A stretch of DNA of 64,000 nucleotides from Bombyx mori (GCF_030269925.1 NC_085119.1:15163001-15227000); one strand, 5' to 3'; counted from the stretch's first letter, positions 33,907 to 45,736 are shown. Numbers and translations are program-made. The notes: generated by a model not told the origin, from the sequence alone.

Positions 33907-35177
33907 GGACAAACGCTACATACGTTCGGATACAAACATTTAGTACCAATGAAATTCAAAAACAAAACAAGAACATGTCCAACCTAAAAACAACAATAAA
34001 TATTACAGTCGATATTTTGATAAACGAAACATCAAAATTCCCGTTCAATTGTTGAAATTCCGTAACAAAGTTTGACTTTACAGCAACACAGAACAGAACC
34101 GACTTGGTACCAATACGAGAAAATGAAATGAAATATGACTATTGTTATTGTTTTGCAAAGTTTCCGTTTAGTTCTGATATATTGGGTAGCTTATTTATAC
34201 ATTGATTATTTACAATTGTACGAACGCAATATGTTGAGCGTAGCCGATAACTTCAGCTTTGTAATTGTTGATTTTAATTTGTTTATTTACACCTAACTTT
34301 GTATAAAAATATTTACATAAATGATGGGACATGGGTTTGGCTCTAAATAAATGTATTTTAATTGTACTGAGATTGACTTTTTTTCCATTTGACAGTTAAC
34401 TAACTTAAATTAATTAATGGGAAAGTTTGATGATAGTTTTTCTTTTTGGAGTTAAATACAATTTTTTTAATCACATAGTGAGATGGGTTAGGTACCTACT
34501 TTGCAAATGAGGATTCCAAACAATTGATATCCATAAATCTGTTTATGTTTTTTAAGCACTCATAAGTATAAATGAGGCTGTCAGCACAAAATGTCCTAAG
34601 CTTAAGTTTAAACCTCATTACCTCCATATTAACTATGGTAAGTTAATATGGAGATAATGAGGTTTAAACTTACTTTTACACTGCTTCTAGGCAAAAACAA
34701 TACGCGTAAAAATAATGTTTACAAGGCCATCTATTATCACTCATAAGAGATCCTACCACCAATATAAAACACTTTCTTATATATAAAGTTTCTAATGTCA
34801 ACGCCGGAATGTATACTGTCTTAGACGTGCCTGCTGTTTCAGCTGCGTTTATTTTCTAATCAAGAACAAAATTAAGCACGTTGCTAGGATGCAGGATAAA
34901 GAATTACTTGTGTCATTCTGTGCTCTTCATAAGCTACCAGTCGATTTACAGATCCGATGGTACGTAAAATCACGAACCAACGAGCACACTGTCGTATTTA
35001 TTAGAGCGTACATACCCGGTATTATCCGGGTCATATGATAAAAAGTACACTATATGTCCAGGTTTTATTTGTGCGAAGTTTCATGCAAATCCGTTCAAAT
35101 GTTTTTTGTGTGATTTAATAACAAGCATATAGAATTTTTATGATATTATTGTTACTAGTCGGTGTTCAGATCTTCTC
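33907..35177. other. No gene recognised; contains a hairpin
   Basis: AT-rich. A 76-codon frame (33825-34055) begins inside the foldback element and is not convincing. The hairpin at 34603-34672 is listed separately. Confidence 0.45.
34603..34672. repeat. 31-bp inverted repeat with 8-nt loop
   Basis: The arms (34603-34633 and 34642-34672) pair at 30 of 31 positions, the single mismatch being C opposite A. The loop is TATGGTAA. It could fold as a long RNA hairpin if transcribed. Confidence 0.9.
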
Positions 35178-35482
35178 TATCTATCTATATACCTATATAT
35201 AAAAATGAATTGCTGTTCGTTAGTCTCGCTAAAACTCGAGAACGGCTGGACCGATTTGGCTAATTTTGGTCTTGAATTATTTGTGGAAGTCCAGAGAAGG
35301 TTTAAAAGAGTGGATAAATATGAAAATGCCGGGAATTAAATAAAAATAACAATTTTGTTTTTCCTTCGATGTATCACCCGTCGGACGGACTCCTTTTGTT
35401 TGCTTTAAGTTTATTTTTTACAAAAGTTTAGGTCTTTTATTTATCAATTGAGGCACTACGAAGTCTGCCAGGTCAGCTAATA
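35178..35482 (-). repeat. RTE-like LINE 3' end (family 1)
   Basis: Inverted relative of 2182-2478 and 8469-8760, running from the ATATATAA-type tail to GCCAGGTCAGCTA. Confidence 0.75.
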
Positions 35483-35746
35483 GGTAATGAAATTCTCACC
35501 AAAATATTATTTAAACTACACATTCACAATTTGCTTTCTTGAGGTGATTCAGTCTTCGCTTTACTTTGATCTGTCTTCATGCTGCCTATGTCACGCCTTT
35601 ATGGTAACTTCATCATTACAATATTCCAGAACATTCCTGATAAAACTATAACGTTCTCGAATGGTCTAGACTAGTCTTGTCGATGTCGAATACCTTCACG
35701 GGACCGTTGATACGACAAGTCGTGGAACGGTGTTCCAGTTGTATCC

Positions 35747-35783
35747 ATCTGTAAAGCCACAAGCCACTTGTGGCTTTACAGAT
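35747..35783. repeat. 17-bp perfect inverted repeat with 3-nt loop
   Basis: The arms (35747-35763 and 35767-35783) are perfect complements around CCA. A tight hairpin or near-palindrome. Confidence 0.93.
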
Positions 35784-35867
35784 ACTAACTTCACAGTAAC
35801 ATGTTACATATAGCATACATATATTTACATAAAAACATACGTTAGATTCAATCGCAATGCGGCTGCC

Positions 35868-35975
35868 CTTGAGTTGTTAGGTCTCCTCTGGAGGCGCTTG
35901 GGCAGCTGTTAGCAAATCCTATCCCTCATGGCTGAGCCTGTGCTCGCCCTCCTGTCCTGGTGAAATGGGAAAGGC
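35868..35975 (-). repeat. Interspersed repeat P
   Basis: Reverse complement of the 45815-45915 repeat (CCTTGAGTTGTTAGGTCTCC, GGAGGCGCTTGGGCAGCT). Confidence 0.7.
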
Positions 35976-36369
35976 ATTCGGTACAACATCCTTTTTTTTT
36001 AAACGTACGTGACCACACATAAAGAAGCATACCCTAATTTCGAATCCCAAAGACTTTTGTCTCCATCCGGAATTCTAACTCAAACTCCGTGGTACAATAG
36101 TTAAGTCTTCGCTAACTCTGTTCGTACATGACCTATCTTCAGTAAAATCTCTAATTAATTTAGTGATTTTATATCATCAGTTTCGAATATTTCACAGTTT
36201 ACGATATAAATTTATTTTGAAAAGCTTCTAACGTCTTTTGTAATCTATCTTGACAGTGACAGACAATAGCGTAGTTTAAAACAAAAGGAAGCAATCCATT
36301 AACCGCTGACGCCAAACGTCAAACCCCGAAAACACCAACTGAAGATTTATTTACCTCAATATCCATTAC

Positions 36370-36631
36370 CTGTGTCGTGCGAAGTCTCGTAACTCGAATG
36401 CGGCGTATGCGAAAACTGTTCGATCCTTCGGCATTCCCTTAGGACCGCGTCATATCCCTGATATTCAATAAACCGAACTAACTCGTTTAGCTTTCGTATG
36501 TCGGACCTTCCCCGGGAATCCCAGGCGCATTGGAAGACCATCTCGCCGCCAGGTCGTCCTCTCAATATTCGAATAAGAGGACTATTCAAATATACGCTAG
36601 AATGAAGGTTGCGTACTGATATTTGAATCAT
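36370..36631 (-). CDS. Candidate host exon, function unknown
   Basis: Minus-strand open frame, from an ATG at 36631 (A at -3), that looks like real coding sequence. It has balanced codon third positions and a soluble sequence with the segments GRPGGEMVFQCAWDSRGR and KLNELVRFIEYQGYDAVL. It ends in a good donor, ACACAG followed by GTAATG (last exon base 36370). The intronic reading stops seven codons later. It could instead be an internal exon entered at the AG in CAAATATCAG a few codons after the ATG, though the pyrimidine tract there is weak. A Bm1 copy lies only about 30 bp upstream. I found no partner exon in the window and do not recognise the protein, so a fragment of an unknown transposon remains possible. 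Confidence 0.38.
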
Positions 36632-36660
36632 AATGGAAACTTTTGCCACGTTTTGGTATT

Positions 36661-36907
36661 ACTTTTTTTTATTGCATACATGGGTGGATGACCTCACAGC
36701 CCACCCGGTGTTAAGTGTTACTGGAGCTGATAGAAATCTACAACGTAAATGCGCTACCCACCTTGAGATATAAGTTCTAAAATCTCTGTATAGTTACAAC
36801 GGCTGCCCCACCCTTCAGAACGAAACGCATTAACTGCTTCACGGCAGAAATAGGCAGGGCGGTGGTACCTACCCGCGCGGACTCACACGAGGTCCTACCA
36901 CCAAAAA
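36661..36907 (-). mobile_element. Bm1 SINE, tail half
   Basis: Minus-strand copy, well matched from TTTTTTTTATTGC to CCTACCACCA. Confidence 0.88.
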
Positions 36908-36984
36908 AAAAAATTTTTTTTTGCAAAAACGTGTGTCCGATGTTACAGTTCGGGCCCATGGACATCACAACGTGAACGCCACTG

Positions 36985-37200
36985 CCCGCCTTGAAACATG
37001 AAGTTCAAGTACCAATTGCAATGGTTAACGGCTGTCCCACCCGTGGCTGTAGCTATTATAGGAGACAGAATATTTGACAGACGCCTGAATCTCGCTAACG
37101 ACATTTTCAAGGTAAGTTTGCATAAGTTGTCACAAGTTCCGAACATTCGGTCTATCGGCCTACCGAGCAATTTCACCCGCTCGGTGGGAGATCTTCACTT
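36985..37200 (+). repeat. Dispersed repeat shared with 59755-59880
   Basis: Both places carry an AATCTCG-TAACGACATTTTCAAG-type segment, then a CATTCGG-TCT and CCGAGCAATTT-CCCG-TCGGTGG segment. The family is unknown; possibly transposon-derived. Microsatellite AATAAT lies at about 37290-37302. Confidence 0.5.
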
Positions 37201-37984
37201 TGTCATGTTTCCTCCCATGCTTCAAGCCTCATTCCGAATTTCTGTATATTTTTGCCGTGAAGCCATCACGATTTTGAGTTTGAAATATAATAATAATAAT
37301 AACTCTTTATTTGATACCACATGTACAGAGTAAGCATATAAAACAAATAATAGACGGTGACATAAATTGGCGGTCTTAATATGGGACAGTATACATTGAA
37401 ACATTGTCCATATCTCTCTAGGTGGCTGTATTATCCTGCTAACACCAATTAGATCATAATCTAGGCTATCTATGCATAAAAAATGAAAGGAGATATTGCG
37501 CTGGATAGGGACACTCACATGTCAGACCGCGTCATTATTTAGTTTACCAACAAGATAATTAAAAAACAAAAGAGTCGCTTCAATACGGTTTTTCCAACCT
37601 TATGACTCTAATATCGACCATTCTACAGTTAAGTAAAAATATTGAATAGGTTAAATATACTGCAAAAACATGGACCATCTTTAGACTTATCGGTTAAATT
37701 TTTTCAGTCTCCATTTCAGTCAGACAAAGCTCAGTATTTTTAAAGTCACCCACAATGAATGAGAGAACAATTTAAACCACATTAAAAGGTTGGTCATCTA
37801 ACATTCTTTGTTTTAACAGAAACATTTATACGGCTATTCTTGGATTCCATCCCGAAGAATGCTCAAATATGTTGTGAATTTACAAACGAACGACCATTAG
37901 GCTGTTTTTTTTTTAATTTTTGCAGATTTTCACTTTTCACTGTCGGAAACTGAAATCGTAATTAAAAAACGTTGTTATAATTTT

Positions 37985-38410
37985 TTTATTGCCCTTGTAG
38001 GCAGACGAGCATATGGCCCAGCTGATGGTGAGTAGTTACCGTCGCCTATGGACCTCAGCAATGCCAGGGGCAGAGCCAAGCCGCTGCCTACCGCTTAATA
38101 CTCTCCACAGGCCTCGTTTGAAGAAGGACATGTCATAGCGCTCGGGAAACCCCGTGGAGGGAAGCTCATTCCATAGCCGGATGGTACGTGGCAAAAAAGA
38201 CATCTGGAAACGCACTGTGGATGACCACAGTGGCTTCAAGTAGTATGGATGAACTCTACTCCAGTGGCAGGCGGTGCGATGATAAAAACGAGATGATTGT
38301 ATCATCTCGAATAATTCCTCAGAGCACTCCCCATAGAAGATACGGTACAAAATACAGAGGGAACCGAAATCCCCCCGCAGACCCAGAGGCTCCAAGCGAT
38401 CCGTGAGAAT
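37985..38410 (-). pseudogene. CR1/Jockey-like LINE, 3' end of reverse transcriptase ORF
   Basis: The longest LINE copy of this family in the window. The minus-strand frame (from about 38406 down to 38036) encodes the last ~110 residues of the ORF2 protein, including LCILYRIFYGECSEELFEMI and SFLPRTIRLWNELPST. RLWNELP is the typical end of CR1/Jockey-group reverse transcriptases. The 3' UTR and a T/A tail follow. The copy is 5' truncated as usual for target-primed insertion. The same 3' end recurs at 13190, 17208, 18094, 20268, 21092, 57168, 58495 and 59398. Confidence 0.85.
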
Positions 38411-39671
38411 GTTATTGTACGTCTTCTTCGTTTTTACAATTTGACTTTTTTATTTTATTGCGCTAACTAGTGTACCAAGTTACGTTCCAGCCAATGTTTA
38501 GCGGTTGCAGGAGCCCTCCACTCATCTTGACCCATGCAGTCACAGTATAATTTTTATTGTATAAATAGGCCAAATGATGGCACAATGAGTAGGTACGACT
38601 TATCCACTACATCATATATTTTTTTAATTAAACCAAAATACATTTAAGAACAAAAGTAAAAACAAGATAATAATATAATCGTAACTACCTATTCGGTATT
38701 TACGTGTTATGAACGTCAAATAAAAACGATCAGTGATTCGGAAAATAACTTTTATGTATTTATCGTGGTATGAAGGTAGGAAATTTATCAACGGAACCAC
38801 TCTTTGTGGGGACCATCGTGAACTTGATTGGAGATTTGCTTCGATTGCTCTTGTTTTTAAATATTAATTTTTCTATTGAATCATTAGTTGTCTTCTCAAA
38901 ATATAGGTGTGTATTTAAAATCGGTTCATGACTTGACTAGTTTTTTTTTCAAAGTGGATATCTCGTCTCTTCACTTTTACATAATGTCTCATTGGGATAT
39001 GAAATTGATGTGCCAATAATTTTTTACTACGTGCAACAAAAAAGTAATTTAATTTAATTTTATAATAAAGCATTTCTTGCAGGACAATATTTTTTAAACT
39101 CTCACAAATTAGTTATTGGTCATTAGACCACGAAAACTGAGAAGCAGTTCAAAAATCAAAGATCAAAGAGCTTAATTACAAAGACATATTTGTACTAAAT
39201 TTAAGGACTCATTGTCTCGTCCTGAATACCTACATTCTATGCAAAGGTTGTTCCTAAGGTCGCCATAGTTGACATAACATTCAAACCAAGGCTTCGAAGT
39301 CTAAATTCCAACCTAGAACTCTCAAATTTAAATAAAAAATAATAAATCAAGTAATAATAATATATCCTAAAAATAAATAAATATGTAATCAGAATTAACT
39401 CAGTTCTAAGCCTTGGGTTGAGTGGTTTTTTTTTTGCGACGTTCTCCGGAATCATTCCTTAAGCCCCAAATTCTGATTATCTGTTAGATAAATAAATATA
39501 ATAATTATGTTTGAATAATAATGATAGTACTCTCGCCGGAAATCCAATACATATAGTAGATTAGGGGGCAATACATATAGTATTTTTATTGCTCTAGACG
39601 TACAGACAAGCTCACCGTCCATATTAAATATGGCTACCAGAACCTTTATGCATAACAATCAATCAATTGTG
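38411..39671. other. No gene recognised
   Basis: Contains two worn Bm1-like traces (about 38455-38545 and 39575-39640, minus) and AT-rich DNA. Confidence 0.4.
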
Positions 39672-39925
39672 TTTTTTTTTTATTTATTGCTTAGATGGGT
39701 GGACGAGCTCCCAGCCCACCTGGTGTTAAGTGGTTACTGGAGTCCATAGACATCTACAACGTAAATGCGTCACCCACCTTGAGATATAAGTTCTAAGGTC
39801 TCAAGTATAGTTGCAAGGGCTGCCCTACTCTTAAAACCGAAACGCATTACTGCTTCACCGCAGAAATAGGCAGGGTGGTGGTACGTACCCGCGCGAACTC
39901 ACAAGAGGTCCTACCACCAGTAAAA
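39672..39925 (-). mobile_element. Bm1 SINE, tail half
   Basis: Minus-strand copy. A second, diverged Bm1-like block (CTGCTTCACAGCGACAATAGG) follows at 39945-40000. Confidence 0.88.
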
Positions 39926-40627
39926 GTCGCTTTTCAGCATGGAACTGCTTCACAGCGACAATAGGCAGGATTGTGGTATCTACCCTCGTAGGTCCACACC
40001 GTAATCGCAAATAAATACGCCATATATCCAATAACGGGTCTATAAATGGTTTGTCGCGAAAGTAATTCGTGAACGTATAATAGGTACATACGTTTAAAAT
40101 TAAAAATATTATTGTCGTAATGTTGAACCATCCCCAACATACTTGCGTCGTAGGATACCAGCACAACGGAAGTCTGAACTATGTCAGGAGTGTTGAAATG
40201 TTTTACCAAAAATATAATAAAATATGCCAACAAGCAATGCATCACTGTAAATTTTCCTTCGAATTTCGCGACTCAATGTAGTTATTACGCGAATTAGTAT
40301 AGATTGAATACAACGTTATTGTTTTGCAACAACAGTTTTGGAACAATTTCCATCAAAGGGATCACGAAACAAAATTAACTAACCCCCAAAATATCTAAGG
40401 CGTTTCGCCACTTCGCCGCTTCTGAAATACATTACGGTCTCCATCTACATTATATAAGTGGATCAGGTGTAAAATTTTACAAGGCTAAGTCTCAGAACGT
40501 GAGTTAGATTACAGTCCATTACCGTAAGAATTATGTCTCGATAAATTCTAAGAGACGAAGAGCGAACTGGTTAGCTCAGATGTCTTGGTTTCGCTTAGAC
40601 AGGACGAAGAATTTGAATTAGGTATAA
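39926..40627. other. No gene recognised
   Basis: Apart from the worn Bm1 block near 39945-40000, I see unassigned DNA. Confidence 0.45.
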
Positions 40628-40893
40628 TTTATAATTTGCGTAATTACTGGTGGTAGGACCTCTTGTGAGTCCGCACGGGTAGGTACCACCGCCCAGCCTA
40701 TTTCTGCCGTGAAGCAGCAATGCGTTTCGGTTTGAAGGGCGGGGCAGCCGTTGTAACTATACTGAGACCTTAGAACTTATATCTCGAGGTGGGTGGCGCA
40801 TTTACGTTGTAGATATCTATGGGATGTGTTAAGTGGTTACTTAATTTAACAGGAAGACTGTGAGCTAGTCCACCCATCTATGCAGTAAATAAA
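40628..40893 (+). mobile_element. Bm1 SINE, tail half
   Basis: Runs from AATTTGCGTAATTACTGGTG to GCAGTAAATAAA. The GGGCTCCAGTAACC block is rearranged near 40820-40850. Confidence 0.87.
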
Positions 40894-40969
40894 TGAATAA
40901 TAATAATTAAATATGATGAGCGATAGTCTAGAAAATCATAAATTTAATCATCATCATCATCACCTCATA

Positions 40970-41033
40970 TCGGCTGAAATACACGGGGTGGTACCTATCC
41001 ATGTGGACTCACAAGAGGTTCTACCACCAATGA
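40970..41033 (-). repeat. Bm1 SINE internal fragment
   Basis: Short piece (GGGGTGGTACCTATCC to TTCTACCACCAAT). Confidence 0.7.
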
Positions 41034-41539
41034 TACTACTAAAATACTACTACATAATAATGTATAGTAATATTACTATAATACTTGCAAAAACCGAAAA
41101 AAGTTATAATATAATGAAATATATAAAATTCAAATAACCGAAATACCATTAAAAATTATCGTTTCTTTTATCTTTGTGTGGTGGAATGCCTTTATTTAAA
41201 TTATGTCATAAAGAAATATCACTTGCCTTAACATCGAAGCCATCTGTCGCCAAAAGAAACAAGTTTCATGGGAGTTTTTTTATGGTGCTTAGTTACCAAT
41301 GGCTGAAGCCTCTAACGACGGTACTTTGTACGCCGTTGAAGGTATCAAAATTATTTTTTACTGTTATGTTGGTTACTTGAAGTTTTTTTTTTGTTTTGTA
41401 ATGTTACCTTCTTGTCTTCGAAATATTAAACAATATGATCTCTTGGAGTTGTTTCTTGTTTCTATCGCTAAAAATGTCGTAAAGTCTGTCATTTTTGTAT
41501 CCCTAGTGAAAAGGGGCTGCCAAAGTTAACAAGTTGTTA

Positions 41540-41777
41540 TTTATTGCTTAGATAGGTGGACGAGCTCACGACCCACCTGAAGTTAAGTGGTTACCGGACT
41601 CCATAGATATCTACAACGTAAATGCCGCCACCCACCTTGATACATGAGTTCGAAGGTCTTACTTTTAACTACGGCTGCCCCGCCCTTCAAACCCAAACGC
41701 ATTACTGCTTCACCTCAGAAATAGGCAGGGTGGTGGTATTAATCCGTGTGGACTCGCAAGTCGTCCTACCACCAGAA
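41540..41777 (-). mobile_element. Bm1 SINE, tail half
   Basis: Minus-strand copy from TTATTGCTTAGATAGGTGG to CCTACCACCAG. Confidence 0.88.
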
Positions 41778-42589
41778 AATCGGAATGTACTTATTACTAA
41801 CAATTCTTCAAAAATCCGAAGAAGTTTGACAATTTTTTATTTATTTATAACACAATATCTTTCAAACTATTTAAAACATCTGTTTGAATACTTGGAGTAA
41901 ACGAAATCGATTCAAAATTTTTAGCTCAGTCGAATCTAATCGATTCGTAGCGCTCTAACGAACATCAATAATAATGTATTCTTTGAAAAAATCAAAGGCA
42001 ATAATAGATGGTGTCCACTATTCTATTTACAAATTATCGAAGCGACTCACCCACACGATTTCATAATCGAATCATAAACATCACAAAAGAATTATACTAA
42101 ATGAACATTATGTAATGTAATACACTAGTGATGTATTAAGGTTATCTCTTAATACATAATAATTATCTTAATAAGATATCCGAATTGATCGGTATCACAG
42201 AATTATTAATGAAGTGAGGCTTCTTGTTTCGAGGCCAGTAGACATGTGGTTAATGGCACCAGACGAGCGTTTCGAACACACATTGTTTTTTATCTGAAGT
42301 GTTTTTTTTCTAAGTTTAAATCCTTTTTCTTGGATATAAGTATATAGCTTTCGCGAAACAGAAACATGCGTTAGCCGAATTTTCAGGAAAGCTGGAGTTT
42401 GTACAAACTTTGCACGAACATCTTTCCTTTTCAATGGGACACGTTAAAAACAACGCTAGGTACCTCGTAAAGTAAAACTTACGACACGTTGAATGAGAAA
42501 CGAGAATGTGCCACAAAATGTAGTCTAAATCAGTGAATCTACCGCATTCACCTTCATGGAAACATGGAACCATAGTCTCGTATCGGATT
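41778..42589. other. No gene recognised
   Basis: AT-rich DNA. Overlapping minus-strand frames at 42195-42573 have no domain or splice support. Confidence 0.45.
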
Positions 42590-42762
42590 TTTTTTAGCCT
42601 ACCTATTCTAGTGAACTTGAAGGGTCATACTAGATTCACCGAACGAGTAAATGTGCTCACGGGGCTCTAACCTGAGTACGTTGCTAACACTAACCCTAGC
42701 CAGAGCAGTGCTTCGCAGAATCTACCACCGGAGAGACCACCCACTGAGAAGATCCGGCTTGA
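42590..42762 (-). repeat. Interspersed repeat A
   Basis: Contains GAGCAGTGCTTCGCAGAATC, CTACCACCGG and CCACTGAGAAGATCCGG in reverse-complement order relative to 22843-23203. Confidence 0.7.
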
Positions 42763-42911
42763 GTCTAACTAGGTACTAAGTAATTTACTAATCTATTGTT
42801 TATTGTCAATATTTTATTTAGCACTCTTATTTATTTATTGTTTTCCTAAGACGGATTCTTCGATCGTTCCATATTTAATTTTTTTACTCTAACACATCAG
42901 TCCTATCTATA

Positions 42912-43106
42912 ACTAGCCGTACTCGTCCGCTTCGCTGCGCATTTAAAATTAACATTATTATTTATTATCATTATTATTAGAGAGTCCAACACTCATATAA
43001 ATATTAGCCTATCCATTAAGTGCATGTATTTTCTACATGGATACCAATTTCCAAGTCAATCGGATGCATGGTTCAGTAGTTATAACGGAACATCCGTAAA
43101 AACCTA
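42912..43106 (+). repeat. RTE-like LINE 3' end (family 3)
   Basis: Starts ACTAGCCGTACTCGTCCGCT and covers a region repeated in inverted orientation at 47503-47713 (shared GATGCATGGTTCAGTAGTTA on this strand). Confidence 0.7.
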
Positions 43107-43531
43107 ACTAATAGAACCTATATAAAAAGGCCCGTCTGCACAGCCCCTTAATATTGAAAGTTTCTTTCGCCAATACGTACAGCGGGCACTACGCGATGTC
43201 TAATAAAAGATAAAGGTCGCTGTAACTCGTTCCTAAGTTCTGGGCTATTAGTGGACCCGTGCTATTGCTTTTATTAGGCCTTTTTCAGGGATAAAGTCCC
43301 CGTCATATTCGGATATTACGTGTGTCGGCCCGCGGCAATGCGGGTAATAAAAAACACAAATGAACCTTATCCATTGTATTTTTTTTTTGGTATTCAGTAC
43401 TGACAAATAGGCAAGATAAGGAAAAAACCACGCTATATGTATAATACATTTATGTATTGTAGTATATTGTAAAGAATAGAATGTATTGGGATGGACAAAA
43501 TGCGATCCGTTTGGAACTTGTATCTCTATGT

Positions 43532-43944
43532 ACTAGAGGTCCCGCAGTAGTCGAAATTCGACTATAATTGGAATTGTAAGTTTGTACACTATTGTGATTG
43601 TATTTTATACTTCTATAATCACAAATTACGCCAAGGCTATAATAAAATATTAATAAAGACAAACAATATTTAATCTATCCTCAATTTGACAACAGACGTC
43701 AAGAACAAAAGTTTGACAATAAATAGTATGCATGCGTGTGTGCGTCAAATACATGGTATGTAGTGTGTGTAATGTTTTCTGTATTGATTTAATGTATATT
43801 TTATGTATTACTTAAAAAAAATATTAGCATTGTGCACTTCTTCTCTATATTCTCTATAAGTGTGGAAAATTTCATACTCCTCCGTCCGCGCAATTTTCGT
43901 AAAAAGGGATACAACGTTTTTGCTTCACGTATTAATATATAGAT
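43532..43944 (+). repeat. RTE-like LINE 3' end (family 2)
   Basis: Third long copy of the repeat also at 16309-16719 and 3598-4031, ending CGTATTAATATATAGAT. Confidence 0.77.
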
Positions 43945-43967
43945 ATCTATGGATATCTACGTTTGAC

Positions 43968-44160
43968 TGGCCCGATAGTGCAGTAGCTAGCGCCCCTGAC
44001 TGGGGGTCGCGGGTACGATTCCCAGATTAAGCAAACATTTGCGTGATAAGCAGGTCTGTTTGCTCTTTGTCAGGGTGCTTATTATCTTTATATGTATATA
44101 TTTAAACATGTATAAGTATAATGGTCAGTCTCTGGTGCCTATAACACATGGGATTCTAAG
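43968..44160 (+). mobile_element. tRNA-derived SINE (not Bm1), second head type
   Basis: tRNA-like head CTGGCCCGATAGTGCAGTAG with a B-box-like GGGTACGATTCCC, then the body CAAACATTTGCGTGATAAGC and a TGTTTGCTCTTTGTC block. The body resembles the minus-strand SINE at 12745-12960 but the head differs. Confidence 0.7.
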
Positions 44161-44268
44161 TTGGGGGCGGATGACCGTGCGTGATTGGTTCTCAGTTATT
44201 AATTTAAAAACACTATTTAGTGGCACCGTACCATGACTTTTACATTTAATGAGCTTCCGATATTTCAG

Positions 44269-44308
44269 GATGCTGAAAGCGCCTTGATCGCAGGCAGACT
44301 GAGTCACG
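44269..44308 (+). CDS. Candidate 40-nt cassette exon
   Basis: Bounded by ATATTTCAG and a strong donor GTGAGT (44309-44314). Only one of the three frames is open (DAESALIAGRLSH, entered in phase 0 and left in phase 1). A repeat lies just upstream and AT-rich DNA downstream. There is no partner exon in the window; chance splice-like signals are a real possibility. Confidence 0.25.
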
Positions 44309-45422
44309 GTGAGTTGAAGAACCCCTTAAATGAAAAAAAACGATGCGCGTGCAACTTGGTACACGTGAATGAAGTGAAACTTCTTTTTCTTCTTTTTCGA
44401 TGTGTAGTATTGTGGTTTTCTTCATTTTTCATCCTGAAATCAGATTGCTCTTGTAATAGTGCTGTGTATATGCGACATCTTCAACATTTATACTATATAT
44501 TATATTTTAAATTATAGATAGAAAAGTAAATATACATATAGGTACATTTTTTTTTTTTAAATACGTCTTTAAAATATTGGACGCTACTCGTTACTAAAAC
44601 TCGCGCTGGCCTGTAACAGGTATACTACGTGCATATGTTCGAATGCCACGCATTCACTGTCTTTGATAGCGTTAAACATTTAACGCAACCTCGTTGGGGG
44701 TCGCATTAGAAGTTTCACTTCAATAGTTTTTTCTTAGAGTTGTAGCCTCTATTTATGGAGCATTTCGTGGTAAATGGAAAAAAAAATCTACTTACAATGC
44801 TCATTGTGAACCCACAATCATGACGCATGACGTATCACTAACGCATGAGTTTCAATATAGGCTATTATATCAATGCTATTGAGACTTCAACCGCCTCGAA
44901 CTTGATTAATTTCAACCTTAAAACAATAGCAAATAGGCTTGACCTACAACGGAGCACTGTGGCACTAAAATCATTATATTCGCTCATAAGTTAGAATTCT
45001 GTCAATATCGAGTATTTAGGGAGTAGCGGTGTTTATTATTTGTTGACCGAAGATGAGTGGACCATTCTATGTTTAAAGGCGAGTGGAGATTAGGTAGCGG
45101 TTTCGTTTGGGTTAATTATACATAAAAAATTAACTGTTTGAAGTGTCAGACTGCTAGAATATCATTAATCTAAACTTCGTGGCGTGTAATATTAATCACT
45201 CATCTAACTATTCCAAAAGAAGTCGATTTCAGTGTAGATTATGACCAATTCCAAAGGACGTATAGTAGTGCCGGAAACTAATTATATGAAAATCACAAAA
45301 AAAATATTAAAAAGAAGCACCGGCGGTCTGATGAATTCAAAATAGAATAATTAAAGCATAAAATTGGAATTAAGGATGTCAGTCGTGTATTTTATACTTA
45401 CTTTTTTTTAATTTCTTTTTTT
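44309..45422. other. No gene recognised
   Basis: Unassigned DNA with no repeat of the families seen elsewhere in the window. Confidence 0.45.
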
Positions 45423-45736
45423 GGAACGAAGTTCCTTACGGGACGATGCGGAGGGGTACCCTAACCGAGAAAAAACGTCCGTAACGTAAGATTTTTATTA
45501 GTAATGCACACAGTGTACGACTTAACTTTGTAATAACGTACAAAAAATAACATATTTTTATTATATTATATTTTTTATAAATCATTGTGAATAAAATAAA
45601 GTTGATAACTTTGTAAATTAGATTTTTTTTTTATCAATAAAGAAGTCATAATAAATAATGTATACCCGAATAATTATTTCTTTATACCTCGAATAGAACT
45701 TAAAATTAATATTTTTATAATAAGGAACTTCGTTCC
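45423..45736. mobile_element. MITE-like element with 16-bp perfect terminal inverted repeats
   Basis: GGAACGAAGTTCCTTA at 45423-45438 and its exact complement at 45721-45736 bound 314 bp of AT-rich, non-coding DNA. The terminal repeat is itself partly palindromic. Flanks are T-rich and I see no unambiguous target duplication, so the superfamily is not assigned. Confidence 0.7.
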
